NCBI RefSeq assembly: GCF_042684585.1
Contig: NZ_JBHULS010000001.1
Span: forward strand, 620,001-684,000
DNA from: Algorimicrobium sediminis
Lineage (GTDB): Bacteria; Bacteroidota; Bacteroidia; Flavobacteriales; Flavobacteriaceae
Reading direction: 5' to 3'
DNA: 64,000 bases
Translations under genes and position numbers: made by a program
Notes under the pieces: generated by a model
Seen by the model: only the letters and a program-made list of their open reading frames with translations
The model's database searches: none
What the model was told of the DNA's origin: nothing
Shown here: one piece after another, positions 25,385 to 33,820 of the stretch
Position numbering within the stretch: position 1 is the first letter of the stretch
Layout: each line of letters begins with the position of its first letter

Positions 25385-26809
25385 TTAGCAATCGGTTAAA
25401 TTAACGCTTACGGCTAAACCACCTTCACTGGTTTCTTTGTATTTAGAGTTCATATCCTGTGCAGTTTCCCACATGGTCTTAACCACCTTATCCAGAGGTA
25501 CTTTTACATTTTTAGGGTCGGTTTCTAAAGCGAGTTCTGCGGCATTTATAGCCTTAATGGCACCCATGGAGTTTCGTTCTATACAAGGTATTTGAACCAA
25601 GCCGGCAATGGGGTCGCAGGTTAGCCCTAAATGATGTTCCATGGCAATTTCTGCAGCAATTAAAACCTGGTCTGGTGTGCCTCCCATAAGCTCGCAAAGG
25701 GCTCCAGCCGCCATTGCAGACGATACGCCTATTTCGGCCTGACAACCTCCCATGGCCGCCGAAATAGTGGCACCTTTTTTGAAAATGGATCCAATTTCAC
25801 CTGCTACTAACAAGAACTTTTTAATGTCTTTAAAATCGGCTTGGTGGTTTTCAATAACCATATAATACATTAGCACGGCTGGAATAACACCGGCACTTCC
25901 GTTAGTTGGCGCTGTAACCACACGACCTAATGAGGCATTTACTTCGTTTACGGCAAGGGCAAAACAACTAACCCATTTTAAAATTTGGCGGAATTTTACT
26001 TCTGTTTTTCGAATGCTTTCCAACCAAGTTTCGGGTGAATTGTAGGGAACACCATTTGATAATTTTTGATGCATATCAAAAGCACGGCGCCGTACATTTA
26101 GGCCACCAGGCAAATTACCTTCGGTGTGGCAACCTACATACATACACTCCAGCATGGTGCTCCAAATACGTTTTAGTTCGAAATCGATTTCAGCTTCTTC
26201 TCGAAGCGATTTTTCGTTTTCTAAAACCACGCCAGATATGGGTAGCTGTAGTTGTTTACAAAAGTTTAATAATTGCGTCCCATTTTCAGCTGGGTACGGA
26301 AAAGTGCAATAGAAGGTTATTTTGTTGGCTTTGGAGTTTTCGCGTTCCTCTTGAACTACAAAACCACCTCCAATAGAGTAGTAGTAAGCCTCGGTTTCTT
26401 GCCCATCTATAAGCGCTGTAAAACGCATACCATTAGGATGAAAGGGTAAGAATTTCCGATTAAAAATAATATCCGTTTTGGGGTTAAAAGGAAGCGCTAT
26501 TTCATTGTTAAAATGCAGTACATTGGTGTTAGTAATGGCAGCAATTATAACCTCTATGGTATCTACTGGAATCCGTTCTGGGTCGGCGCCACTTAAGCCA
26601 AGTAATACCGCATAGTCTGTGGCGTGTCCTTTACCTGTTAAGGAAAGCGAACCGTATAAATCGACGGTAATTTTTTCAACCTTATTAAAGTTGTTTTCGG
26701 CTTTTAAATCTGCTATCCAACGTTCTGCAGCACGCCAAGGGCCTAAAGTATGGGAGCTGGACGGGCCTACACCAATTTTTAGCATATCGAAAACAGAAAT
26801 ACACTCCAT
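25385..26809 (-). CDS. sdaA: L-serine ammonia-lyase, iron-sulfur dependent (single chain)
   Basis: 474 residues from the ATG at 26809 (MECISVFDM); an upstream in-frame start at 26836 would add nine residues not expected in the family. The beta domain begins 'FDMLKIGVGPSSSHTLGPWRA', and the alpha domain has 'GRVVTAPTNGSAGVIPAV' and the cysteine-rich 'GLTCDPIAGLVQIPCIERN', which ligates the labile 4Fe-4S cluster. It deaminates serine to pyruvate. The fused alpha and beta organisation is usual for Bacteroidetes. Confidence 0.95.
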   Translation of the reverse strand: MECISVFDMLKIGVGPSSSHTLGPWRAAERWIADLKAENNFNKVEKITVDLYGSLSLTGKGHATDYAVLLGLSGADPERIPVDTIEVIIAAITNTNVLHFNNEIALPFNPKTDIIFNRKFLPFHPNGMRFTALIDGQETEAYYYSIGGGFVVQEERENSKANKITFYCTFPYPAENGTQLLNFCKQLQLPISGVVLENEKSLREEAEIDFELKRIWSTMLECMYVGCHTEGNLPGGLNVRRRAFDMHQKLSNGVPYNSPETWLESIRKTEVKFRQILKWVSCFALAVNEVNASLGRVVTAPTNGSAGVIPAVLMYYMVIENHQADFKDIKKFLLVAGEIGSIFKKGATISAAMGGCQAEIGVSSAMAAGALCELMGGTPDQVLIAAEIAMEHHLGLTCDPIAGLVQIPCIERNSMGAIKAINAAELALETDPKNVKVPLDKVVKTMWETAQDMNSKYKETSEGGLAVSVNLTDC

Positions 26810-26908
26810 GAAGCTTATTGTTTTAAGTTTAAGCAAAGATACATTTAGTTTGGCATGTTTTAAAGAAACATATCAATATTCAAAACTGAATTTTACCAGA
26901 TGCTTAAC

Positions 26909-27403
26909 TTACCGCACGTTAAAATTAGTAATGCCATAGGCTGCTGTTACGGCCTCAAAATTGCTGTAATCAATTTTACCAACATTATCTGCCGGTACCA
27001 CCACCACTCTAAAAACTTGGTTGCGCGTCCAGCTACTATCTAAAATAGCGGGGTTAACAGAGCCTTCTAAAAAAAAGCGCACGTCTGTTCTGGTAAAATC
27101 GAAATTATAAGTTAAAGTTCCTTCCGTAAAGTTGACGGTTTGTGGCAGTAAACGCCAAATTTCTTGACCATTATTTGTTTCCCATAACATGTAGACCAAT
27201 GTAACATCGGAAGGGAAAATGGTAAAGCCATAAGGCCCAACAAATTCATAATTGTTTTCTGGTGTAAAATCTAATGCAATTTCAAAAGCAGGCGCAACAA
27301 CCTGACCGCCGCTCGGGCCCGGAACACCCGGAGGTCCCTGGGGACCTTCGCATGAAAGCATTACAAACAAACACAATATGAGTATGGAAAATGTTTTTTT
27401 CAT
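26909..27403 (-). CDS. Lipoprotein with a short collagen-like GPQGPPG segment
   Basis: 164 residues. A lipoprotein signal ends in MLSC (Cys at about 18), immediately followed by five collagen-type Gly-x-y triplets (GPQGPPGVPGPSG), then about 130 residues of beta-rich sequence with no family I recognise. The triplets sit right at the lipidated cysteine, like a rigid stalk. The same layout occurs in many Bacteroidetes lipoproteins of unknown role. Divergent from dnaK, with about 200 bp between the starts that hold the dnaK regulatory elements. Confidence 0.7.
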   Translation of the reverse strand: MKKTFSILILCLFVMLSCEGPQGPPGVPGPSGGQVVAPAFEIALDFTPENNYEFVGPYGFTIFPSDVTLVYMLWETNNGQEIWRLLPQTVNFTEGTLTYNFDFTRTDVRFFLEGSVNPAILDSSWTRNQVFRVVVVPADNVGKIDYSNFEAVTAAYGITNFNVR

Positions 27404-27480
27404 AACCTGTTATTTAGCGCTTAAAAATACGCATATTGCAGGTAATTACGGCGGTTTAAGGGTAATATTTTATGTGTTAC

Positions 27481-27520
27481 TGACAAGCTGTCATATTTTT
27501 TTAGATGGCACAATACTTGA
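27481..27520 (+). promoter_or_regulatory. Palindrome plus sigma54-like element upstream of dnaK
   Basis: TGACA-AGC-TGTCA (27481-27493) is a perfect dyad; 12 bp later, TGGCACAATACTTGA (27506-27520) has the GG-N10-G spacing of a -24/-12 promoter, with GA in place of GC at -12. It is 79 bp upstream of the dnaK ATG. No TAnnTTTG box is seen nearby. A heat-shock-type control region is inferred. Confidence 0.45.
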
Positions 27521-27598
27521 CTTATACATTGCGACACAAAAAAGTAACACATGTCCGCAATTAAAACGGGCAACACAATTTTAAAATAAAGAAGTATT

Positions 27599-29512
27599 AT
27601 GAGTAAAATTATTGGAATCGATTTGGGTACAACCAACTCTTGCGTTTCTGTTATGGAAGGTAGCGAGCCAGTTGTAATACCAAATGCAGAAGGTAAAAGA
27701 ACCACACCGTCTGTTATAGCTTTCGTTGAGGGCGGTGAAATTAAAGTAGGAGATCCGGCTAAACGTCAAGCCGTTACAAACCCAACAAAAACTGTTTATT
27801 CTATTAAGCGTTTTATGGGTAATAAATTTTCAGAGTCGTCCAAGGAAGTAGGCCGTGTACCTTATAAAGTGGTAAAAGGCGACAACGATACACCGCGTGT
27901 GGATATTGATGGACGTTTGTACACACCTCAAGAATTATCTGCTATGATTCTTCAGAAAATGAAGAAAACCGCAGAAGATTATTTAGGACAAGATGTAAGC
28001 CGTGCCGTAATTACAGTACCTGCTTATTTTAACGATTCGCAGCGTCAGGCTACTAAAGAAGCTGGCGAAATTGCTGGTTTAAAAGTAGAACGTATTATAA
28101 ACGAGCCTACTGCAGCAGCGTTAGCTTACGGTTTAGATAAAAAAGGTACCGATCAAAAAATTGTAGTTTTTGATTTTGGTGGTGGTACGCACGACGTTTC
28201 TATACTAGAATTAGGCGATGGTGTATTTGAGGTACTTTCTACAGAAGGCGATACTCATTTAGGTGGTGACGATGTGGATGAAAAAATAATTGATTGGTTA
28301 GCAGAAGAATTTAAAGCCGAAGAGGACATAGATTTACGTAAAGACCCTATGGCTTTACAGCGCTTAAAAGAGGCTGCTGAAAAAGCTAAAATTGAATTGT
28401 CATCTGCTGCACAAACAGAGGTAAACTTACCTTATGTGACGGCAACAGCAAGCGGACCAAAACACCTTGTACGTACGTTAACACGTTCAAAATTTGAGCA
28501 ATTAATTGACGATTTAGTAAAACGCACGATTGCGCCATGCGAATCGGCTTTAAAAGCAGCTGGTATTACTAAAAGCGACATCGATCAAATTATATTAGTT
28601 GGTGGTTCTACACGAATTCCTGCTGTTCAAAATGCCGTTGAGAAATTCTTTGGAAAAAAACCAAGTAAAGGTGTAAATCCAGATGAAGTTGTTTCTTTAG
28701 GAGCGGCTATTCAAGGTGGTGTATTAACCGGCGATGTTAAAGACGTGTTGTTGTTGGATGTTACACCATTATCGTTAGGTATTGAAACTATGGGTAATGT
28801 TATGACCAAGCTTATTGAAGCTAACACAACAATTCCTACAAAAAAATCGCAAATATTCTCTACTGCCGCAGATAACCAACCCTCTGTAGAAATACATGTA
28901 TTGCAAGGCGAGCGTGCTATGGCAGCAGACAATAAAACAATTGGCCGTTTCCATTTAGATGGAATTCCACCAGCAAAACGTGGTACACCGCAAATTGAAG
29001 TAACGTTTGATATTGATGCTAATGGTATTATTAAGGTATCAGCAACAGATAAAGCGACAAACAAATCGCAGGATATTCGTATTGAAGCATCTTCTGGTTT
29101 AACAGAAGAAGAGATCCAGAAAATGAAAGCAGATGCCGAAGCTAACGCTGAAGCCGACAGCAAAGCGAAAGAAAAAGCTGAAAAATTAAACGCAGCAGAT
29201 GCTATGATTTTTCAAACGGAAAGTCAGCTGAAAGAATTTGGTGAAAAATTATCTGACGATAAGAAAAAGCCAATTGAAGAAGCACTTGAAGAATTGAAGA
29301 AAGCTTACGAAACAAAAGATATCGCCGTTATCGATCCAGCTTTAGAGAAAATAAACGAAGCCTGGAAAGCAGCTAGCGAGGAAATGTATAAAGCACAAGC
29401 TGAAGGCCAACAAGGCGGACAGCAAGCTGGTCCAGATGCAAACGCTAATGCAGGTGGCGATACAAATCAAGGAAGCGACGTTGAGGACGTAGATTTTGAA
29501 GAAGTGAAGTAA
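27599..29512 (+). CDS. dnaK: Molecular chaperone DnaK (Hsp70)
   Basis: 637 residues, full length. The nucleotide-binding domain begins 'IIGIDLGTTNSCVSVMEG' and has 'IINEPTAAALAYGLD', 'VFDFGGGTHDVSILELGDG' (with His where most DnaK have Phe or Tyr) and 'LVGGSTRIPAVQ'. The substrate-binding domain starts 'LLLDVTPLSLGIETMG', and the C-terminus is a disordered Gly/Gln-rich tail ending 'DVEDVDFEEVK'. It folds proteins by ATP cycling with DnaJ and GrpE. The gene is alone, with a long T-run terminator downstream and a distinctive promoter region upstream. Confidence 0.97.
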   Translation: MSKIIGIDLGTTNSCVSVMEGSEPVVIPNAEGKRTTPSVIAFVEGGEIKVGDPAKRQAVTNPTKTVYSIKRFMGNKFSESSKEVGRVPYKVVKGDNDTPRVDIDGRLYTPQELSAMILQKMKKTAEDYLGQDVSRAVITVPAYFNDSQRQATKEAGEIAGLKVERIINEPTAAALAYGLDKKGTDQKIVVFDFGGGTHDVSILELGDGVFEVLSTEGDTHLGGDDVDEKIIDWLAEEFKAEEDIDLRKDPMALQRLKEAAEKAKIELSSAAQTEVNLPYVTATASGPKHLVRTLTRSKFEQLIDDLVKRTIAPCESALKAAGITKSDIDQIILVGGSTRIPAVQNAVEKFFGKKPSKGVNPDEVVSLGAAIQGGVLTGDVKDVLLLDVTPLSLGIETMGNVMTKLIEANTTIPTKKSQIFSTAADNQPSVEIHVLQGERAMAADNKTIGRFHLDGIPPAKRGTPQIEVTFDIDANGIIKVSATDKATNKSQDIRIEASSGLTEEEIQKMKADAEANAEADSKAKEKAEKLNAADAMIFQTESQLKEFGEKLSDDKKKPIEEALEELKKAYETKDIAVIDPALEKINEAWKAASEEMYKAQAEGQQGGQQAGPDANANAGGDTNQGSDVEDVDFEEVK

Positions 29513-29594
29513 GCAACAAAATCATTATTTGGTATACCAATAATGTATAAATAGCTTAAGTAGGCCAAACAGTCAGCTTAAGTTTAGAAGTATC

Positions 29595-29649
29595 AAAAAC
29601 GCAATCAACCCTATAATAACGGGTAGGTTGCGTTTTTTTTTTTTTTTTT
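29595..29649 (+). terminator. Intrinsic terminator of dnaK
   Basis: AAAACGCAA...TTGCGTTTT stem with an inner CCC/GGG extension, then about 17 consecutive T's (29634-29649). Confidence 0.85.
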
Positions 29650-29774
29650 GTGTTAAAAAGTTGATTAAAGGTAAAAACTCAATTTTCGTAATAATTAATT
29701 TAAAAAGTTTAAAAGCCCATATCTATAAGGGTTTTACTGTTTTATAACTGGATTAAATAACGGTATTTTACGTA

Positions 29775-30674
29775 TTAAGAATTGGGGGTTTTATGTTTTT
29801 CAAACATTTTTTTAATTACCAGAGCGTGCGGGAATGTTACAGCTGCAATAAAAGCAAATATAATACCATAAGGAATGGTTGTGTCGCCAAAAATATAAAT
29901 TAAAGAGAACAGCGCAACAATAGAAACTAACCAATAAGGAAGTGCTTTTTTTATATAGGCGATAATTGTTTTTTTAGTAAACCGCCCATATATAAAATGT
30001 ATTTGCTCGTAAAGCGAAGGAAAACTATGCCAAATAATAAAATACAAGGCAAAGCCCCAAATTAAAGTAGATACCTTAAAAACAATAGCAAAAACAACTA
30101 AATAAAAGAACTCTTTTAATACAACTAATTTAAAGGTTACCGAATGAGCCGTTAAATACAAACTTATTCCCAATAAAGCAGCTGCTATTATACAAAAGGC
30201 TATTAAAATCGCGTTGGTGCCTATGACAATGTTTGAGATTGATTTAATAATTTGAATCACTTCCAAACTATTTAAAACAAATAATAAGAAAAGCACGAAT
30301 AAGCCATAAATAAAATAGAACAGTTGTTTGTGCCATTTTAAAACGTTTAGGCTTTTGCTTTCCCAATGTTGTTCACCAAAATGATAAGCACTAAATAGTA
30401 TAAATAATACGAGTGCCAATGCAGGTATGAAAATAAATAAGGTTGCCGCTGCAAGTACAGTAGCAATGTATATGGCAATCACTTTTAAAAATGACTGTGT
30501 CCTTTTTTTATTGGAAATAACATCAATTAGTAACATATCATTGGAACCGTGAAGCATGCCAAAAGAAAAAATGAGAATAAAGCCTAATATAACTTCATAG
30601 GTGTCTGGAATGATCGATGTTAACCACAAACCAATAAAACTAAATACTATTAAAAGGTTGTAAATCTTATTCAT
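29775..30674 (-). CDS. blh: Brp/Blh-type beta-carotene 15,15'-dioxygenase
   Basis: 299 residues, hydrophobic throughout (7-9 predicted helices). Family signatures with the iron-binding histidines are visible: 'GMLHGSNDMLLID', 'AYHFGEQHW', 'WHSFPSLYEQI' and 'FPHALVIKKMF'. It cleaves beta-carotene to two retinal molecules, supplying the chromophore of the divergently transcribed proteorhodopsin 113 bp away. A TACTTTTG -7-like box on the minus strand is at 30691-30698, 17 bp before the start. Confidence 0.92.
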   Translation of the reverse strand: MNKIYNLLIVFSFIGLWLTSIIPDTYEVILGFILIFSFGMLHGSNDMLLIDVISNKKRTQSFLKVIAIYIATVLAAATLFIFIPALALVLFILFSAYHFGEQHWESKSLNVLKWHKQLFYFIYGLFVLFLLFVLNSLEVIQIIKSISNIVIGTNAILIAFCIIAAALLGISLYLTAHSVTFKLVVLKEFFYLVVFAIVFKVSTLIWGFALYFIIWHSFPSLYEQIHFIYGRFTKKTIIAYIKKALPYWLVSIVALFSLIYIFGDTTIPYGIIFAFIAAVTFPHALVIKKMFEKHKTPNS

Positions 30675-30787
30675 AATGAATCTGTTTAATCAAAAGTAGG
30701 CATTATTATTTTACTTACCATGTTAGTTTTGTTTAATATTTTGTATATTTACTTAAACAATATTAATATTAACTAAATACATTTATC
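30675..30787. promoter_or_regulatory. Divergent control region of blh and proteorhodopsin
   Basis: 113 bp. Minus strand: TACTTTTG at 30691-30698 fits TAnnTTTG for blh. Plus strand: TATATTTA at 30744-30751 is one base off the -7 consensus for proteorhodopsin, 37 bp before its ATG. No operator is evident. Confidence 0.4.
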
Positions 30788-31525
30788 ATGGAAAAAATGT
30801 CAATTTTATTGAGTGTAGTGCCAAAAATAGATCCTACGGACTATGTTGGCTTTACGTTTTTTGTTGGTGCAATGGCAATGATGGGGGCGTCTGCGTTCTT
30901 CTTTTTGTCGTTAAGTCAGTTCGACCGAAAGTGGCGAACGTCAGTATTAGTCTCCGGACTTATTACATTTATTGCCGCCGTGCACTATTTCTACATGAAA
31001 GACTATTGGTCAGCTCACATGGAGTCGCCAACGTTTTTTAGGTACGTAGATTGGTTTTTAACAGTGCCTTTAATGTGTGTTGAGTTCTTCCTTATTCTGA
31101 AGGTTGCAGGAGCTAAAACAAGCCTAATGTGGCGTTTAATTGGATTATCTGTAATTATGTTAATAACTGGTTACCTAGGTGAAGCCGTATTTACTAATCA
31201 AGCGGAGCTTTGGGGCGGTATCTCGGGTGTGGCTTACTTTGTAATTGTGTATGATATTTGGTTAGGAAAAGCTAAAAAATTAGCCGTTGCTGCAGGTGGT
31301 GATATCCTAAAAGCGCACAAAATTTTATGTTGGTTTGTTTTAGTAGGTTGGGCCATTTACCCATTAGGTTACATGTTAGGAACCGAAGGTTGGTACACGA
31401 GTATTATTGGAACTGGAAGTGTAGATATTGTTTACAATATTGCAGATGCCATTAATAAAATAGGTTTTGGACTTGTTATTTATGCATTAGCTATTAAAAA
31501 AACGGATAATAAAGTAATTAGTTAA
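30788..31525 (+). CDS. Proteorhodopsin, light-driven proton pump
   Basis: 245 residues, seven helices. Helix C reads RYVDWFLTVPLMCVEF: Asp88 (proton acceptor, D97 of green proteorhodopsin), Thr92 and Glu99 (proton donor, E108), the DTE set of outward proton pumps, not the NDQ set of sodium pumps. The spectral-tuning position (105 in GPR) is Met96, typical of green-absorbing flavobacterial pigments. His66 matches H75, and retinal-binding Lys224 is in 'DAINKIGFG'. It is paired with blh, which makes the retinal. A terminator follows. Confidence 0.97.
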   Translation: MEKMSILLSVVPKIDPTDYVGFTFFVGAMAMMGASAFFFLSLSQFDRKWRTSVLVSGLITFIAAVHYFYMKDYWSAHMESPTFFRYVDWFLTVPLMCVEFFLILKVAGAKTSLMWRLIGLSVIMLITGYLGEAVFTNQAELWGGISGVAYFVIVYDIWLGKAKKLAVAAGGDILKAHKILCWFVLVGWAIYPLGYMLGTEGWYTSIIGTGSVDIVYNIADAINKIGFGLVIYALAIKKTDNKVIS

Positions 31526-31545
31526 AATTAAAGTTTGAATTTAAA

Positions 31546-31586
31546 AGCGCAAGTTCCAACACTTTTTGGGGCTTGCGTTTTTTTTT
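31546..31586 (+). terminator. Intrinsic terminator of proteorhodopsin
   Basis: GCGCAAGTTCC...GGGGCTTGCG stem followed by about nine T's. Confidence 0.75.
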
Positions 31587-31644
31587 ATACTACAAATCGA
31601 ACCAAATAATTTTTTGGAAACTATGCATGCATAATATATTCTAT

Positions 31645-31652
31645 TATATTTG
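31645..31652 (+). promoter_or_regulatory. -7 box (TATATTTG) of the second nitronate monooxygenase
   Basis: TATATTTG is 25 bp upstream of the ATG at 31677. No well-spaced -33 TTG. Confidence 0.4.
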
Positions 31653-31676
31653 TTATCGTATATTAAAAACAGTGCT

Positions 31677-32624
31677 ATGACAACCCAACTGACTACAATG
31701 CTTAAAATAAATCATCCCATTATTATGGCGCCTATGTTCTTGGTTTCCAATACCACCATGGTTATTGAAGGGATGAAAAGCGGTATTGCAGGTTGTATTC
31801 CAGCCTTAAACTATAGAACCTTAGATGAATTACGCGCTTCTATAAATGCGTTAAAAGCAGCTAAAGTGCCCGGTGGGTCGTTTGGATATAATTTAATTGT
31901 AAATAAATCCAACGTTAAGTATCAGGAGCAATTACGCGTTATTTGCGAGGAAGGTTGCGATTTTATAATTACCTCTTTAGGAAATCCAGAAGAAACCATA
32001 AAGAAAGCCCATGCTGCAGGAATTAAAGTATTTTGCGATGTAACCGATTTACATTTTGCTAAAAAAATAGAACAGTTAGGCGCCGATGCTGCCGTAGCTG
32101 TAAACAACCAAGCTGGTGGGCATCGGGGTAATTTATCGCCACAAGAACTAACCAGTTTACTACATAAAGAATTAAATATTCCTGTTATTTCTGCTGGAGG
32201 AGTGGGTTGTAAGACAGATATAAACACCATGTTAAGCTATGGTGCTGTTGGTGTGTCTGTAGGTAGTCCATTTATTGCATCTCAAGAGGCTGGTGTTACG
32301 GACGACTATAAACAAGCCTGTGTGGATTATGGCGCGGATGATATTGTAATGACCGAACGTATTTCCGGAACACCGTGTACAGTAATTAACACACCTTATG
32401 TGCAGAAAATTGGTACAAAATCAACCAGATTGGAAAAGCTTCTAAATAAAAACAAAACCCTAAAAAAATGGGTAAAAATGATACGTTTTTATATCGGGAT
32501 GAAAGCTACTGAAAAAGCGGCCTTACAAGCCACCTATAAAACAGTTTGGGTTGCCGGACCCAGTATTGAACACACCAAAGCTATTTTACCCATACGGGAC
32601 ATAATTAAAAATTTAACGCATTAG
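31677..32624 (+). CDS. Nitronate monooxygenase-like flavoprotein (second copy)
   Basis: 315 residues from the ATG at 31677; the upstream TTG at 31650 overlaps the promoter box. NMO barrel motifs: 'HPIIMAPMFLVSNTTMVIEG', 'VNNQAGGHRG' for FMN and the catalytic His, 'VISAGGVGCKTDINTMLSYGAVGVSVGSPF'. It shares its start and phosphate-binding motifs with the product of 13940-14917 but differs in the C-terminal third, so these are paralogues and not a recent duplication. Convergent with the hydrolase at 32628 (3 bp between stops). Confidence 0.85.
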   Translation: MTTQLTTMLKINHPIIMAPMFLVSNTTMVIEGMKSGIAGCIPALNYRTLDELRASINALKAAKVPGGSFGYNLIVNKSNVKYQEQLRVICEEGCDFIITSLGNPEETIKKAHAAGIKVFCDVTDLHFAKKIEQLGADAAVAVNNQAGGHRGNLSPQELTSLLHKELNIPVISAGGVGCKTDINTMLSYGAVGVSVGSPFIASQEAGVTDDYKQACVDYGADDIVMTERISGTPCTVINTPYVQKIGTKSTRLEKLLNKNKTLKKWVKMIRFYIGMKATEKAALQATYKTVWVAGPSIEHTKAILPIRDIIKNLTH

Positions 32625-32627
32625 CAG

Positions 32628-33269
32628 TTATACCAGACTGTTAATTATAGCCGTATTTACAATATGTTTACCTTCAAAAGGGAGTATTTTTAGGCGTTTG
32701 CCAAATAATGTGCGGGCGCGTTCGGTTTCGTGGGCTATTCGCGCATCCGTTAAATAAGGATCGTCGGTGCCATAAACGAGAGTAACGCTGGTAGTTTTTG
32801 GCAAGTATAGAAAGTCCGCTGCCGTTAACTCTTTAGGGATACCACCAGAATGTAATATTAATTGCGCGCACGTTTTTTGGCGTTTAGCTAAATACCGCAT
32901 CGCAATGCTAACACCCTGCGAATACCCTAAAACAATCAAGTTTGTTGAATCTGGTAGTGCTTCTTTTTTAAATATAGCATCTAAATACCGCATAAGGTTA
33001 TCGGTGTCCGTTACTGTATTTTCTTTTGTAAGCCAGCAAGCGCCTACATGTTTAAAATCTGTTTTAATATAGTATTTGCTTGGTGCTTGGGGCGCAATAA
33101 TATAATTTTCGGAAGCAGGTAAGGTTTTGAAGTATTTTAAAAAATACCGACTTAAATACCCCATACCATGGCATACCAACCATACATTTTTTGTGGCGGC
33201 TGTTAGTGCGTTTAAGGTTGAATAACTATTAGTGGTGTTGTAAGATATTTCTTTTTCCGTAGGATTCAT
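32628..33269 (-). CDS. Alpha/beta hydrolase (carboxylesterase/phospholipase-like)
   Basis: 213 residues. The nucleophile elbow is GYSQG ('LIVLGYSQGVSIAMRYL'), with Asp in 'VYGTDDPYL' and the catalytic His near the C-terminus in 'FEGKHIVN'. The early segment 'VWLVCHGMGYLSRYF' provides the oxyanion hole. It resembles the Abhydrolase_2/esterase group. It is divergent from the menaquinone genes (50 bp), and no MenH is otherwise found in the window. Its GYSQG elbow is not typical of MenH, so a menaquinone role is only a possibility. Confidence 0.75.
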   Translation of the reverse strand: MNPTEKEISYNTTNSYSTLNALTAATKNVWLVCHGMGYLSRYFLKYFKTLPASENYIIAPQAPSKYYIKTDFKHVGACWLTKENTVTDTDNLMRYLDAIFKKEALPDSTNLIVLGYSQGVSIAMRYLAKRQKTCAQLILHSGGIPKELTAADFLYLPKTTSVTLVYGTDDPYLTDARIAHETERARTLFGKRLKILPFEGKHIVNTAIINSLV

Positions 33270-33286
33270 TTCTAGTAAGGGTTTCG

Positions 33287-33294
33287 TATTTTTG
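33287..33294 (+). promoter_or_regulatory. -7 box (TATTTTTG) of the thioesterase-menF-menD transcript
   Basis: TATTTTTG fits TAnnTTTG, 25 bp upstream of the ATG at 33320. The -33 element is not clear. Confidence 0.4.
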
Positions 33295-33319
33295 CAAGGA
33301 TACTAAAATATGTAATGTT

Positions 33320-33751
33320 ATGGTCAATTCGAAAGCAGCCAAACTTAAAGAAATAAATGCGGTTTGCAAAAATACCTTAATGGAAACGCTAAATATTACT
33401 ATTTCCGATTTTGGGGACGATTACTTAATTGCTAAAATGCCTGTTAACGCCCGAGTATATCAACCCGATGGGGTTTTGCATGGTGGTGCCACGGCGGCTT
33501 TAGCTGAAAGTGTTGGTAGTTTTGCTGCCCATATTTTTTCAAATTTGGAAGAGGTTTTTATTAGAGGTATTGAAATTTCTGCAAACCATTTAAAAAGTGT
33601 AAGTGACGGATATGTTTATGCTAAAGCAACCTTTTTACACAAGGGAAGAACGACGCAATTGTTGGATATTCGGGTAACAGACGATGCCGATAATTTAATT
33701 TCTGTTTGCAGATTAGCGACGATTTCGCTACCAAAAAAAGGAAAAAATTAA
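33320..33751 (+). CDS. menI: Hotdog-fold thioesterase, probable DHNA-CoA thioesterase
   Basis: 143 residues of the PaaI/4HBT hotdog family. The active-site segment 'QPDGVLHGGATAALAESVGS' (about residues 46-65) has the HGG motif with the catalytic acidic residue in the following helix, as in E. coli MenI (YdiI). Its place directly before menF and menD supports hydrolysis of 1,4-dihydroxy-2-naphthoyl-CoA, but generic phenylacetyl-CoA or medium-chain thioesterase activity cannot be excluded from the sequence. It is 69 bp upstream of menF. Confidence 0.7.
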   Translation: MVNSKAAKLKEINAVCKNTLMETLNITISDFGDDYLIAKMPVNARVYQPDGVLHGGATAALAESVGSFAAHIFSNLEEVFIRGIEISANHLKSVSDGYVYAKATFLHKGRTTQLLDIRVTDDADNLISVCRLATISLPKKGKN

Positions 33752-33820
33752 CCGCATTGCTTTCTATTTTTTAAGTTTCAAAACAAGCTATAAAATAGCT
33801 TAATAACCAGACATACGTTT

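Noticed and set aside
28711..29163. Open frame on the minus strand inside dnaK
   Set aside because: Antisense shadow of strongly conserved dnaK codons; Ala/Ser-rich with no domain.
29634..29649. Long T-run after dnaK considered as a sequencing error or variable tract
   Set aside because: It directly follows a good hairpin, so a terminator explains it, though its exact length may be uncertain.
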